A stretch of DNA of 64,000 bases. Origin: Bacteroidota bacterium (lineage in GTDB: Bacteria > Bacteroidota > Bacteroidia > UKL13-3). Below the pieces are notes generated by a model. The model was not told the origin of the DNA and searched no databases. It worked only from the letters and a program-made list of their open reading frames with translations. Of this stretch, positions 20,337-29,644 are shown in pieces (the first letter of the stretch is position 1; every line of letters starts with the position of its first letter). The stretch is taken from NCBI GenBank assembly GCA_027491355.1, contig JAIXWI010000030.1, positions 1 through 64,000 on the forward strand, read 5' to 3'. A program made the position numbers and the translations under genes.

Positions 20337-21306
20337 TTCCTAATTTTTTCGTAATGCCATATACATTTCTTTCAGCTGCATTGCGAGAAATCATTTCTCC
20401 TATAAAGCCAGCTAAAAAGAGTTGAACACCTATCACTGTAGCAACCAAAGAGATGAAGAACAAGGGTTGATCAGTGATATTCCTGACTACATTGTCTCCA
20501 GAATAAACCAACCACAATTTTTCTCCTACAATGTAAAGGGTACTAAAGAAACCTATCATGAACATGAGGGTTCCCATAACCCCAAAAAAATGCATGGGTT
20601 TTTTCCCAAATTTAGATACAAAAAAGATGGTTAATAAGTCTAAAAAACCATTGATAAACCTTGAAATGCCACCAAACTTTGTTGAACCATATTTTCGAGC
20701 ACGGTGTTGTACTACATGCTCCGTAATTTTTCTAAAACCCGCCCATTTGGCTATAACCGGAATGTACCTGTGCATTTCGTTATAAACCTCAATACTTTTT
20801 ACAACTTCAGAGCGGTATGCCTTCAAGCCACAATTGAAATCATGTAGTTGAATGCCTGAGATGTATCTTGTTGCTGCATTGAAAAACTTGGTAGGAATGG
20901 TTTTACTAATAGGATCGTACCTTTTCTTTTTCCAACCACTAACCAAATCAAAACCCTCTTCTGTAATTTTTTTATACAATGCTGGGATTTCATCAGGACT
21001 GTCTTGCATGTCAGCATCCATTGTGATGACAACATTACCTGAGGTTTCGTGAAATCCTACATTTAATGCTGCAGATTTTCCATAATTACGTCTAAACTTG
21101 ATGCCCCTGATGCAACTGTTTCTTTGGTGATGGCTTTCAATTAATTTCCAAGAATGGTCGGTGCTGCCATCATCAATGAATAGCATTTCGTAGCTGAAGG
21201 CATTTGCATTCATTACGCGTTCAATCCATTCGATCAATTCGGGAAGGGATTCTTCCTCGTTGAACAATGGGATGACAACTGAAATATCAATTTTTGAATT
21301 ATGCAT
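20326..21306 (-). CDS. membrane-anchored GT2 glycosyltransferase (DPM1/GtrB-like)
   Basis: The 326 residues show a GT-A domain with VVIPLFNEEESLPEL, DDGS at 45-48 and the metal-binding DAD at 97-99, then QDSPDEIP. Two C-terminal membrane helices (about 235-260 and 280-303) give the architecture of polyprenyl-phosphate glycosyltransferases. It would load a sugar onto undecaprenyl phosphate at the inner membrane. It overlaps the upstream DUF4199 gene by 8 bases and the downstream GT4 gene by 11, so the three are co-translated. The sugar cannot be told from the sequence. Confidence 0.88.
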   Translation of the reverse strand: MHNSKIDISVVIPLFNEEESLPELIEWIERVMNANAFSYEMLFIDDGSTDHSWKLIESHHQRNSCIRGIKFRRNYGKSAALNVGFHETSGNVVITMDADMQDSPDEIPALYKKITEEGFDLVSGWKKKRYDPISKTIPTKFFNAATRYISGIQLHDFNCGLKAYRSEVVKSIEVYNEMHRYIPVIAKWAGFRKITEHVVQHRARKYGSTKFGGISRFINGFLDLLTIFFVSKFGKKPMHFFGVMGTLMFMIGFFSTLYIVGEKLWLVYSGDNVVRNITDQPLFFISLVATVIGVQLFLAGFIGEMISRNAAERNVYGITKKLGIEG

Positions 21307-21829
21307 GAACCTCGCTATTAAGCTTGTTATTCCTTGTAAAAATTGCTACCAAAAGGGTTAATAATGATCCAAAAAAGAGCGAACTAAAATATGTAACAAA
21401 CGCATTAAAAACTGGATTCATAAACATTTCAGTCATTTTCATTGCACCCTCTATTTGCTCATCGGTCATTCCCTTTTCTAACATATTTGCTTTAGTAGAC
21501 TGCATGATGTTTTTCATATAGTCTGGGTCAATGTAGTTATTAAAAATAACAGTATAAGCTGTGAGAATCAATGCGCCAACTGCTACAATTGCAATACCTG
21601 TTCCAACCCCTTGTCCGTATGTCAAATGACCAGATTCAATTTCATTTTTACGGGTTTTTAGCCCAAAAAACAAGATTGCAATGTTTGTTGCAATTGTGAG
21701 GACGGTTAATAAAGCACTGTTCTGATAAATCTCTAAAATGTAAGTAACCAAGGTAAAGCCAATGTTTGCCAAAGCATAAATAATAGCAAATTTAGTGATG
21801 ACCTGTTTGGTTGTTGTGTGCTGCTCCAT
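21299..21829 (-). CDS. DUF4199 membrane protein
   Basis: The 176 residues form about four membrane helices: two near the N-terminus, one around residue 75-95 after the conserved HLTYGQG motif, and one at the C-terminus. A soluble Met-rich loop with EQIEGAMKMTEMF lies between the last two. This pattern is that of the Bacteroidota DUF4199 family, whose function is not known. It overlaps the GT2 start by 8 bases, which suggests a link to glycan transfer at the membrane, though this is inference only. Confidence 0.8.
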   Translation of the reverse strand: MEQHTTTKQVITKFAIIYALANIGFTLVTYILEIYQNSALLTVLTIATNIAILFFGLKTRKNEIESGHLTYGQGVGTGIAIVAVGALILTAYTVIFNNYIDPDYMKNIMQSTKANMLEKGMTDEQIEGAMKMTEMFMNPVFNAFVTYFSSLFFGSLLTLLVAIFTRNNKLNSEVHA

Positions 21830-21861
21830 GTTATAAAAATTTTGTCAAACAATAATACAAA

Positions 21862-22518
21862 TTAATGCCTATAAAAACCGCGCAATGTTTCATATACAGC
21901 TGTATCAAATTTACTCAAAACAGCTGCTTCTTCATCAACAATTCCTTCAGGTTCTTGGAAAAACAATACCAAGGCCAAAAATAATGGCTTTATTGGGTTT
22001 TCATCTTTGATTGCAGTTTGAATTTCTTTGATACTAGACAGTTCTGCTTCTAAAATGTCTTCATTGACAATGAATGGCTCATAAATAGACAATTCGTCTT
22101 GGAATTCATCTTCATCTACCAACAAGAATTCATTCAAGAAATCATCCAATGAAATTTCTACATCTGCTTCTTTGGCTTCACTCAAATACAAGAACAAGTT
22201 CAACAATTCAGTTCCTCTATCAATGGTTTTGTCTTCGATTTGGTCCCATTCTGGTGAATCAAAAAATGATTCTGGTTTATTTTCTGCAGACAGTAATTTT
22301 ACCAATAATAAATCGAATGCAAATTCGTGAATTGGTTCTAACTCTGGTTTGCTAGCAAACAATTGATCAAGGGATTTTACCCTTTTTAAAAAATCTTGCT
22401 CATGGTCATTAAATATTGCCAAACAGGCTTTACAAATTTCTAAAGTAGAAGGAGAATTATCGAATTCAGTAAACAATACTTGTAAAGCATGTTGAATGGT
22501 AGATTGGTTAGTTGACAT
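21862..22518 (-). CDS. acidic protein of unknown function
   Basis: I do not recognise this 218-residue protein. It is strongly acidic, soluble and mostly helical in appearance, with an Asp/Glu-rich middle (ISLDDFLNEFLLVDEDEFQDEL) and no signal peptide or membrane span. Its ATG overlaps the stop of the dihydroorotase-like gene in a TAATG junction, so the two are translationally coupled and may act together. DUF4199 follows 32 bases downstream. Confidence 0.75.
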   Translation of the reverse strand: MSTNQSTIQHALQVLFTEFDNSPSTLEICKACLAIFNDHEQDFLKRVKSLDQLFASKPELEPIHEFAFDLLLVKLLSAENKPESFFDSPEWDQIEDKTIDRGTELLNLFLYLSEAKEADVEISLDDFLNEFLLVDEDEFQDELSIYEPFIVNEDILEAELSSIKEIQTAIKDENPIKPLFLALVLFFQEPEGIVDEEAAVLSKFDTAVYETLRGFYRH

Positions 22519-23795
22519 TAGAATATATTTAGTTTTTGTTTATGATAAACCGCTAACACATTGCCTTTAATCGTTTGATTATGCAATGGATTATTTTTGG
22601 TTTTAGAATGTTGTATGATAAATGTTTTTGAATGATTTGGATCAAAAATTGTGAACGAAATGGGTTGCCCAATTTGAAAATTAGAATTTTCAAAACCCAG
22701 TATTTGAGCCGGATTTGTTGTTAGGGCCCTGATTACGGATTCCCATTTAATTTCACTTGGTTTTGAATGAACCAACATGGGTAAGAAGGCTTCTAAAGTA
22801 TTCATACCATGTTGCGCATATTCATATTCTAAATTTTTAAACTCTAGTGCAATTGGCGTGTGGTTACTGACAATGGCATCAATGGTTCCGTCTGCTATTC
22901 CATCCCAAAGGGCTTGTTGATCTGCTGGAGTTCTAAGAGGAGGAATGACTTTAAAATTTGTATCATATGCCATTAAATCTTTGTCACTAAAACACAAATT
23001 GGCAACGGCAACATCGCATGTTACTTTCAAGCCTTGTTTTTTAGCTTTTTTAATGATTTCTATACTTTGTTTGCTAGAAATTTGACTGAAGTGAATGGTT
23101 CCCTGCGCATATTTGAGTAATTCTATGTCTCTTTGAATTCTTATTTCTTCAGCAAGTGCTGGACTTCCTTTTATTCCAAGGTAAGTGCTTTGATTTCCTT
23201 CATGTATTCTCTGACCATTTGCCAAGCCTGCATCATTGGCATAGGTAAACAATTTACCATTCATCCCCTTTAAATAAAGCAATGCTTTCAAAAGCAATCC
23301 TGCGTTTTCTATAGCATGATTGCCATCTGTGAATCCAATGGCACCTGATTGTTGCATGTCATACATTTCAGCAAGTTCTTTACCTGCGGCATTTACACTA
23401 ACAGTTCCAAAAGGATAAATAGATACAGGTAATTTGTCAGAGAGGTTCACCACATTTTGAATGCCTGATTTAGAATCTCTACAAGGTTGTGTGAGTGGAC
23501 TCAGCATGACTTTTGCAAAACCACCTCTTAAAGCAGCTTGTGAACCTGATTCAAAGTTTTCTGCATCTTCAAATCCAGGTTCGCCAAAATTTGCGTACAA
23601 GTCTATCCAAGCTTGACTCAAGAATGCTTTTTGAGCATCGAATCTTTTGTAATCTTTTGAAATGGCATCAAATGCTTTCTTTTTTGAAGGTTCTATGGCA
23701 TGCAATAGACCATCTTTTATCATTAAATCACAATACTTGCCATTCAATTCTGCATTCGGATCGCAAATCAAGGCATTGAGAATGATTAACTTCAT
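22518..23795 (-). CDS. dihydroorotase-like protein, probably inactive (pseudo-dihydroorotase)
   Basis: The 425 residues align with class I dihydroorotase throughout, for example YLGIKGSPALAEEIRIQRD at 205-223 and YDTNFKVIPPLRTP at 277-290. The zinc and catalytic residues are gone: the HxH motif is Y67 and N69, the following Arg is Gly71, the HAED motif is YAND (185-188), the second ligand His is Gln238, the PHH motif is VAN (264-266), and the catalytic Asp is Asn311. Known inactive dihydroorotase homologues serve as structural partners of aspartate transcarbamoylase in some bacteria; whether this one does is unknown. It is coupled to the acidic gene by TAATG and lies 90 bases after the BatA-like gene. 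Confidence 0.85.
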   Translation of the reverse strand: MKLIILNALICDPNAELNGKYCDLMIKDGLLHAIEPSKKKAFDAISKDYKRFDAQKAFLSQAWIDLYANFGEPGFEDAENFESGSQAALRGGFAKVMLSPLTQPCRDSKSGIQNVVNLSDKLPVSIYPFGTVSVNAAGKELAEMYDMQQSGAIGFTDGNHAIENAGLLLKALLYLKGMNGKLFTYANDAGLANGQRIHEGNQSTYLGIKGSPALAEEIRIQRDIELLKYAQGTIHFSQISSKQSIEIIKKAKKQGLKVTCDVAVANLCFSDKDLMAYDTNFKVIPPLRTPADQQALWDGIADGTIDAIVSNHTPIALEFKNLEYEYAQHGMNTLEAFLPMLVHSKPSEIKWESVIRALTTNPAQILGFENSNFQIGQPISFTIFDPNHSKTFIIQHSKTKNNPLHNQTIKGNVLAVYHKQKLNIF

Positions 23796-23885
23796 ATTTT
23801 ATCAGTGATTCTTGCAAATTTATTGATTTTGAATCAGATTGGCACCAATTTATGGACAGAAGTGCTAAAAATACTTAAACGTTTT

Positions 23886-25898
23886 TTAAAAATATTTGAG
23901 TAAAAGCATTTCTATTATCAAAAACAGCAAGGCTACAATTAAAAAATAACGCCACAATGCATGTCCGTTTAAATTCATTTGTATTTGGGTTTTAAAAGCC
24001 TCATTGTTTTCTTGGTGCAAAATAAACCCAGCATTTTCTAATGTTTCTATTGAATTAAAAGTTAAACTTGATTCAGTTCTGTTTGCATTAATTGCGAATT
24101 TTGTAATACAATCAGGTCCATTTAATACATTGTAAATACCTGGCTCTTGAATACTTGTGGGTATTTCAATTGCATAGACTCCTGCCCTATTGCTTGCTTG
24201 ACATTGCCAAGAGCGTTTGTCTTTTTTGATGGTGAATGAGTTGTTTTCAGAAATGACTGATACTGGTAGAAACTTTAGTTGATTGGCTTGATAAGCTAAA
24301 TGTTGCCTACTCTTGATTGAAAAAGGCAGGTTCAATAAAAACGGCACAAAAAAAGCATGGTTTGTGAATTGATCTTCTGGTGCAAGCATAGGTGTGGCAA
24401 CTAAAACCAATTGACCTTTCCCAAATTTTTTTCTAATGGCATAGGGTTGGCCATTGCTCATGCCAATAATTTTTTGAACTGTAACATTCCCATTGCTTTC
24501 AATTGGGAAATAGGCCGATACTTTGGGATACAGGGTTTGAGCTGACAAATTGGTAAACACCTGTTTGAACAGTTCATCTCTTGTTTGGATTTCATTGATT
24601 TCAATATTATCTCGTTGAAGTTCTCCAAAACCAAGACCAAGCTTGCTTAAAAAAGCATCATTTTTTGAGGACTGTTCTTTTGCAGGAAGCATCAATACTA
24701 AACCACCATCTTTCATAAAATTGAGTAAAGCTTCTTCCAAGCCAGAGCTTAATTGTTGAACACAATCAAGTATAATCAATTGTTGGTTGTTAAAAACTTG
24801 AGGGTTTGTTTTATGAATAGGTTGTTGCAACAAATGATAAGATGCATCTAATTGGTATAATTTTTTAAAAGCAATATTGGGTTCATTTCCATACAACTGA
24901 AGTACATTGATTTGAGCATTGGCTTTGACAATGAAATGATAACTGTCATCAAATACCAAAGGATAATCGTTGAGGGTAAAAGTTGCAGTATGCCAATTGG
25001 TATCTTTGATAGTGTAGTTAAACTTTAACAACTCAGTTTGATTGGCATTGCAACTGAAATTTTGCAAATTCACTTTTTTATGATCAATCAACAAAGACAA
25101 AGTTTGATTTTGAATAGCTGTTTCGGAGTTGTTTTTCACATTGACATGAACAGTAAAGGGTCTGTTTACTTTTATAAAAGGTTCGTCTATCCATACAGTA
25201 TCAATCCAAATATTGTTTTTTAAAACGGGTTCTAATGGTATAAAATGAATTGGTAAAGTAGCATCTTGCTTGAAATTCGCAAGGTTGAATTGACTCTTTT
25301 GGCCATCTGAAATCCAGTACAAACTGGCATGTTGATAGAATTTGCTTTGGAATGCAGCCAATTGTTTACTGTAAATGTGTTTTGCTGACCTTGAATAACC
25401 GGTCAAATGAGTTTGTTCAATTTTCTCTAAAAAAGCCTTTTTATTTAAAACCAATACCTGATCAGGATCAAAATTATTATTGAACAGTTGGTATTGAACG
25501 CCATCTCCATAGGATTCAGCCAAGAGTCTTGCTTTGTTTTTAGCTTCCTCCAATAAAGTTGATTGCTCACCATTAAGATACATAGAATAACTGTTGTCTA
25601 AATATACCGAAACCAATTGTTCTGAATTGGGTTTAGTTTCACCTATTGGAATGAATGGTTGCGCAAAAGCAAGCACCAAGAAAAGCAACATCAATAGCCT
25701 CATGGCCAATATCAACCAATGTTTTACTTGTTTTTGCTTTTTTGTTTCAAAAGCTATTTGTTTCAAAAATCGAATATCAGAAAACACTATTTTTTTAGGT
25801 CTTCTAAAATTGAACAAATGAATGACAACAGGCAATGCAAGTAAACTCAATGCCCATAAAAAACTTGGATATAAAAACTGCACCTCGCAAAATACCAT
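23886..25898 (-). CDS. BatA-type membrane protein with von Willebrand/GATase-like region
   Basis: The protein has 670 residues from the ATG at 25898; a TTG one codon upstream is not needed. The N-terminus has the BatA signature, two membrane helices around FLYPSFLWALSLLALPVVIHLFNFRRP and a second near residue 65-85, then VYLDNSYSMYL, a VWA-like MIDAS DxSxS motif. The periplasmic part ends with a last helix at the C-terminus. A stretch around residues 370-410 (LIILDCVQQL, GGLVLMLPA) resembles a class I glutamine-amidotransferase-like fold often found in this family. It heads the six-gene cluster down to the GT4 gene. Confidence 0.82.
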   Translation of the reverse strand: MVFCEVQFLYPSFLWALSLLALPVVIHLFNFRRPKKIVFSDIRFLKQIAFETKKQKQVKHWLILAMRLLMLLFLVLAFAQPFIPIGETKPNSEQLVSVYLDNSYSMYLNGEQSTLLEEAKNKARLLAESYGDGVQYQLFNNNFDPDQVLVLNKKAFLEKIEQTHLTGYSRSAKHIYSKQLAAFQSKFYQHASLYWISDGQKSQFNLANFKQDATLPIHFIPLEPVLKNNIWIDTVWIDEPFIKVNRPFTVHVNVKNNSETAIQNQTLSLLIDHKKVNLQNFSCNANQTELLKFNYTIKDTNWHTATFTLNDYPLVFDDSYHFIVKANAQINVLQLYGNEPNIAFKKLYQLDASYHLLQQPIHKTNPQVFNNQQLIILDCVQQLSSGLEEALLNFMKDGGLVLMLPAKEQSSKNDAFLSKLGLGFGELQRDNIEINEIQTRDELFKQVFTNLSAQTLYPKVSAYFPIESNGNVTVQKIIGMSNGQPYAIRKKFGKGQLVLVATPMLAPEDQFTNHAFFVPFLLNLPFSIKSRQHLAYQANQLKFLPVSVISENNSFTIKKDKRSWQCQASNRAGVYAIEIPTSIQEPGIYNVLNGPDCITKFAINANRTESSLTFNSIETLENAGFILHQENNEAFKTQIQMNLNGHALWRYFLIVALLFLIIEMLLLKYF

Positions 25899-26008
25899 CA
25901 ATTCTTAATTTTTGAAACCACTTTTTAAACTGAGAAAAAATAAGTAACAAACTGCAGGATGCTAAATTAAAATTTGTACTATCATTGCAGTGACTCATAC
26001 TCAAAATA

Positions 26009-26797
26009 ATGGAAATAGATTTAACTGGCAAAAATGCTTTGGTTTGTGGCAGTACTAAAGGAATTGGATTTGCAATAGCCAAGCAGTTTGCATTATTGGG
26101 TGCAAACGTAACATTGCTTTCAAGAAATGGTGGCATATTGGAAAGGGTTGTAAAAGACCTCGACACCTCCAAAGGACAGGTTCACCATTTTTTAGTAGCT
26201 GATTTCATGAAACCACAAGAAGTGAAGGCTGCAGTTACTTCAAAAATTAATGAACATTACCTCTATCAAATTTTAGTAAATAATTCTGGTGGACCCAGCC
26301 CCGGAGCCTTGGTCAATGCAAGAGAAGAAGAATTTTTACAGGCATTCAATGCACATTTGTTGAGCAGTCATTATTTGGTTCAAAATGTAGTAGATGGAAT
26401 GAAACAAAGTGGTTATGGACGTATCATTAATATCATATCTACTTCTGTTAAAATTCCATTGAAAGGTTTAGGGGTCTCTAATACAATTAGAGGGGCTGTT
26501 GGCAATTGGAGTAAAACACTTGCGAATGAGTTAGGTCCTATGGGTATTACTGTTAACAATATTTTACCGGGAGCAACAGCTACAGATAGGCTAAATCAAA
26601 TTATTGAAGGTAAAGCCATGAAGCAAAATGAGAGTATCAACGAGGTTCAAGATGAAATGCTTGCTGAAATTCCTTTGAATCGTTTTGCAAAACCAGAAGA
26701 AATTGCCTACGCCGCTGCATTTTTAGCCTCTCCATTTGCTGCATACATTACTGGAATTAATGTTCCTGTAGATGGAGGTAGAACAGGGAATTTATAG
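26009..26797 (+). CDS. short-chain dehydrogenase/reductase, atypical active site
   Basis: The 262 residues have the Rossmann motif GSTKGIG (14-20), NNSG (91-94) and the C-terminal VDGG of FabG-like SDRs. At the expected Tyr-xxx-Lys site it reads S157 NTI R161, so the catalytic Tyr and Lys are replaced. From family knowledge, a subgroup annotated as beta-ketoacyl-ACP-reductase-like lacks these residues too. Substrate and even activity are uncertain. Its stop overlaps that of the convergent MBL gene by six bases. Confidence 0.85.
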   Translation: MEIDLTGKNALVCGSTKGIGFAIAKQFALLGANVTLLSRNGGILERVVKDLDTSKGQVHHFLVADFMKPQEVKAAVTSKINEHYLYQILVNNSGGPSPGALVNAREEEFLQAFNAHLLSSHYLVQNVVDGMKQSGYGRIINIISTSVKIPLKGLGVSNTIRGAVGNWSKTLANELGPMGITVNNILPGATATDRLNQIIEGKAMKQNESINEVQDEMLAEIPLNRFAKPEEIAYAAAFLASPFAAYITGINVPVDGGRTGNL

Positions 26798-27880
26798 TTT
26801 GGACCACCAATTTGACCGAGGGTAATTTTGGTTAAGTATGATGGGTTCTCCGATCATTGGAGTTGTTAAATTCATATGTAAACGGTCTGATTCTTTGGAG
26901 ACTCTCTCAATTGGCTCATTCCATTTGTGCATAGCAAGCCTAAATTTAGACCAGTGAACAGGCATTAAAACCCTAGCATTTAAATCAATGGCCGCTTGCA
27001 CAACTTGTTCAGGTGTCATGTGAATATAAGGCCATAACTTGTTGTACTGACCACATTCAAGAATTACCATATCAAATGCACCAAATTGTGCACCTATTTT
27101 TTTGAAAGTTTTATCATAACCACTGTCTCCTCCTATAAATATTTTTCCGCCATTGAACTCCAATACAAAAGACGACCACAAACTTTGGTTTCTTTTAAAA
27201 AGCCTTCCAGAAAAATGTCGAGCAGGTGTGGCTGTAACTTTTAGTTGATTTATGATTTGTTCGGTTTGCCACCAATCAAACTCAGTTATTTTTTCATCTG
27301 AAATACCCCATGCATTCAGATGTGCTCCTACACCCAATGAGGTATAGAATTTGGTAGTTTTATCCTTGAGTTTAAGTATGGTTTTGTAATCTAAATGATC
27401 GTAATGATCATGGGTTAATAGTACTAAATCTAGCCTAGGAAAATCTTCAACTTGATAAACATCACTACCTTTGAATGCATTGGCAAAAAAATTAACAGGC
27501 GCCGCAACACCAGAAAACACAGGATCAACTAAAATTTTATATCCTTTTAAATTTATAAAATAGGAGGAATGACCAAACCAAATTATAGTAATGCCTGTAT
27601 CTGAAATAGAACTGATTTCAGTTTTTACTGAAGGTAATTGCACTGAAGGTGTAGCATTATCTGGAATTGAAAACATGGTTTTGAAGAATTCAAAAACACC
27701 TGCATCCTCACTAAAATTTGGGGTATTTTCAATATTCTGAAAAGCACCATCTTTGTAATTAGGAGAAGCTTCAATCCTGGATAGTCTATTGCCACTTGGC
27801 AAGGACCCATATTCCGGCTTATTGAAAAAAAAATAACCAAAGCCAAAAACAACTGCCAAGGCAACTACAAAAAACTGCAT
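26792..27880 (-). CDS. membrane-anchored MBL-fold hydrolase (NAPE-PLD/UlaG-like)
   Basis: One N-terminal membrane helix (residues 1-19) is followed by a metallo-beta-lactamase domain. Visible metal ligands are HDHYDH at 157-162, a further His in PARHFSG, Asp in GGDSGYDKTF and His in MPVHWSKF. The arrangement WFGHSSYFI plus ARHFSGR is that of the NAPE-phospholipase D and UlaG-like branch. The domain is probably exposed outside the inner membrane. The substrate is unknown; phospholipids are possible by family. Confidence 0.85.
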   Translation of the reverse strand: MQFFVVALAVVFGFGYFFFNKPEYGSLPSGNRLSRIEASPNYKDGAFQNIENTPNFSEDAGVFEFFKTMFSIPDNATPSVQLPSVKTEISSISDTGITIIWFGHSSYFINLKGYKILVDPVFSGVAAPVNFFANAFKGSDVYQVEDFPRLDLVLLTHDHYDHLDYKTILKLKDKTTKFYTSLGVGAHLNAWGISDEKITEFDWWQTEQIINQLKVTATPARHFSGRLFKRNQSLWSSFVLEFNGGKIFIGGDSGYDKTFKKIGAQFGAFDMVILECGQYNKLWPYIHMTPEQVVQAAIDLNARVLMPVHWSKFRLAMHKWNEPIERVSKESDRLHMNLTTPMIGEPIILNQNYPRSNWWSKL

Positions 27881-27939
27881 ATAAAAATTTGATTGTTGTA
27901 TTGTTTGAACAACACAGCTGATAAAATGTTTAACGAAAC

Positions 27940-29568
27940 TTATGCTTCGTTCATGAATTCGTAACGGTAATCAGTGGGTGGTACAAATGTTTCTTTGATG
28001 GTTCTTAAGCTGGTCCATCTGAGTAAGTTGATCATGGCACCAGCTTTATCATTGGTTCCACTTCCCCTTGCACCTCCAAACGGCTGCTGACCTACAACGG
28101 CACCTGTTGGCTTGTCATTGATGTAGAAATTACCTGCAGCATTTTTCAATTTTTTAGTTGCCAACTCTATGGCATACCTATCTTGAGAAATGATGGACCC
28201 TGTTAGTGCATAATTTGAAGTACGGTCAACAATGTCAAGTGTTTGTTCAAACTCATTTTCAGGATAAACATAAATTGTTAAAACTGGACCAAACAATTCT
28301 TCGCACATGGTTTGGTAAAAAGGATTGGTAGTTACAATGACTGTAGGTTCTATGAACCAACCTTTGGTTTTGTCGTATCCTCCTCCTGCAATGATTTCAC
28401 AACTTGCATCAGCTTTGGCTTGTTCAATGTATGCAGCCAATTTATCAAATGATTTTTCATCTATAACTGCATTGATAAAATTGGTAAAATCTTCGGTAGG
28501 ACCCATTTTAAAAGTAGCCATAGTTGCTACTAATTTTTCTTTTACTGCAGGCCACAAATTAGCAGGTACATATACCCTTGAAGCGGCTGAACATTTTTGT
28601 CCTTGGTATTCAAATGCACCTCTTGCAATTGCTACCACACTCTCTTGAACCAATGCAGATGGATGCATTACAATAAAATCTTTCCCCCCAGTTTCTCCTA
28701 CAATTCTCGGATATGTTTTGAACAAATGAATATTGTTTCCAATGTTCTTCCATATATCTTGGAAGACTCCCGTAGAGCCTGTAAAGTGGATACCTGCAAA
28801 ATCAGGATGTTTGAAAATCACTTCTCCAGCAACAGGACCACTTGGATATATTAAGTTGATGACCCCATCAGGCACACCAGCCATTTTGAAAATTTCCATT
28901 AATACATTGGCTGAATAAACTTGTGTATTAGATGGTTTCCAAACCACTACATTTCCCATCATGGCTGCGCTACTTGGCAAATTTCCTGCAATTGCAGTAA
29001 AATTAAATGGCGTTAAAGCATAGATAAATCCTTCAAGTGGTCTGTATTCAATTCTATTCCAGATTCCATTTGCAGATTGTGGTTGTTCTGCATAAATCTG
29101 ACTCATGAAATACACATTGAATCTTAAAAAATCGATGATTTCACAGGCACTATCAATTTCAGCTTGAAAAGCATTTTTACTTTGTCCAAGCATGGTTGCA
29201 GCATTCAATTTAGCTCTGTATGGACCAGCTATTAAATCAGCTGCTTTTAAAAAAATTGCGGCTCTTTGTTCCCATGCCATGTTCTCCCATTTTGATTTCG
29301 CAGCTAAGGCGGCATCAATAGCCATTTCTACATGTGAGGCATCCCCTACATGAAAATCTGCCAGTTTGTGCTGGTGATCGTGCGGTGGACTTATGGAGAT
29401 GGTTTTTCCAGTTCTGATTTCCTTAGCACCAATGTACATTGGAATATCGAGTACTTGATTTCTTGCAGCAGCAATAGCTGCTTTTAACGCTGCTCTGTGA
29501 GTTGTACCTGGTGCATAACTCAGAATTGGTTCGTTAACCGGAACTGGAACTTTGAAAAATCCATTCAT
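27940..29568 (-). CDS. pruA: L-glutamate gamma-semialdehyde (1-pyrroline-5-carboxylate) dehydrogenase
   Basis: It oxidises glutamate semialdehyde to glutamate with NAD, the second step of proline breakdown. The 542 residues match the free-standing RocA/PruA type rather than the PutA fusion. The catalytic Cys is in GQKCSAAS, the general-base Glu in VGETGGKD, and the NAD pocket in FTGSTGVF. The family signature GQQPFGGARGSGTND is near the C-terminus. It appears monocistronic here; no proline dehydrogenase is nearby. Confidence 0.95.
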   Translation of the reverse strand: MNGFFKVPVPVNEPILSYAPGTTHRAALKAAIAAARNQVLDIPMYIGAKEIRTGKTISISPPHDHQHKLADFHVGDASHVEMAIDAALAAKSKWENMAWEQRAAIFLKAADLIAGPYRAKLNAATMLGQSKNAFQAEIDSACEIIDFLRFNVYFMSQIYAEQPQSANGIWNRIEYRPLEGFIYALTPFNFTAIAGNLPSSAAMMGNVVVWKPSNTQVYSANVLMEIFKMAGVPDGVINLIYPSGPVAGEVIFKHPDFAGIHFTGSTGVFQDIWKNIGNNIHLFKTYPRIVGETGGKDFIVMHPSALVQESVVAIARGAFEYQGQKCSAASRVYVPANLWPAVKEKLVATMATFKMGPTEDFTNFINAVIDEKSFDKLAAYIEQAKADASCEIIAGGGYDKTKGWFIEPTVIVTTNPFYQTMCEELFGPVLTIYVYPENEFEQTLDIVDRTSNYALTGSIISQDRYAIELATKKLKNAAGNFYINDKPTGAVVGQQPFGGARGSGTNDKAGAMINLLRWTSLRTIKETFVPPTDYRYEFMNEA

Positions 29569-29591
29569 ATACCTATTGTTATTAAAGTCTG

Positions 29592-29599
29592 CAAAAGTA
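29592..29599 (-). promoter_or_regulatory. possible -7 promoter box of pruA
   Basis: TACTTTTG on the minus strand fits TAnnTTTG and ends 23 bases before the pruA ATG. No TTG lies at the ideal distance upstream, so this is a weak call. Confidence 0.35.
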
Positions 29600-29644
29600 A
29601 CTCATTTTTATCAAATGAATGGCTGCTATTTAGGTTTAATGAAT

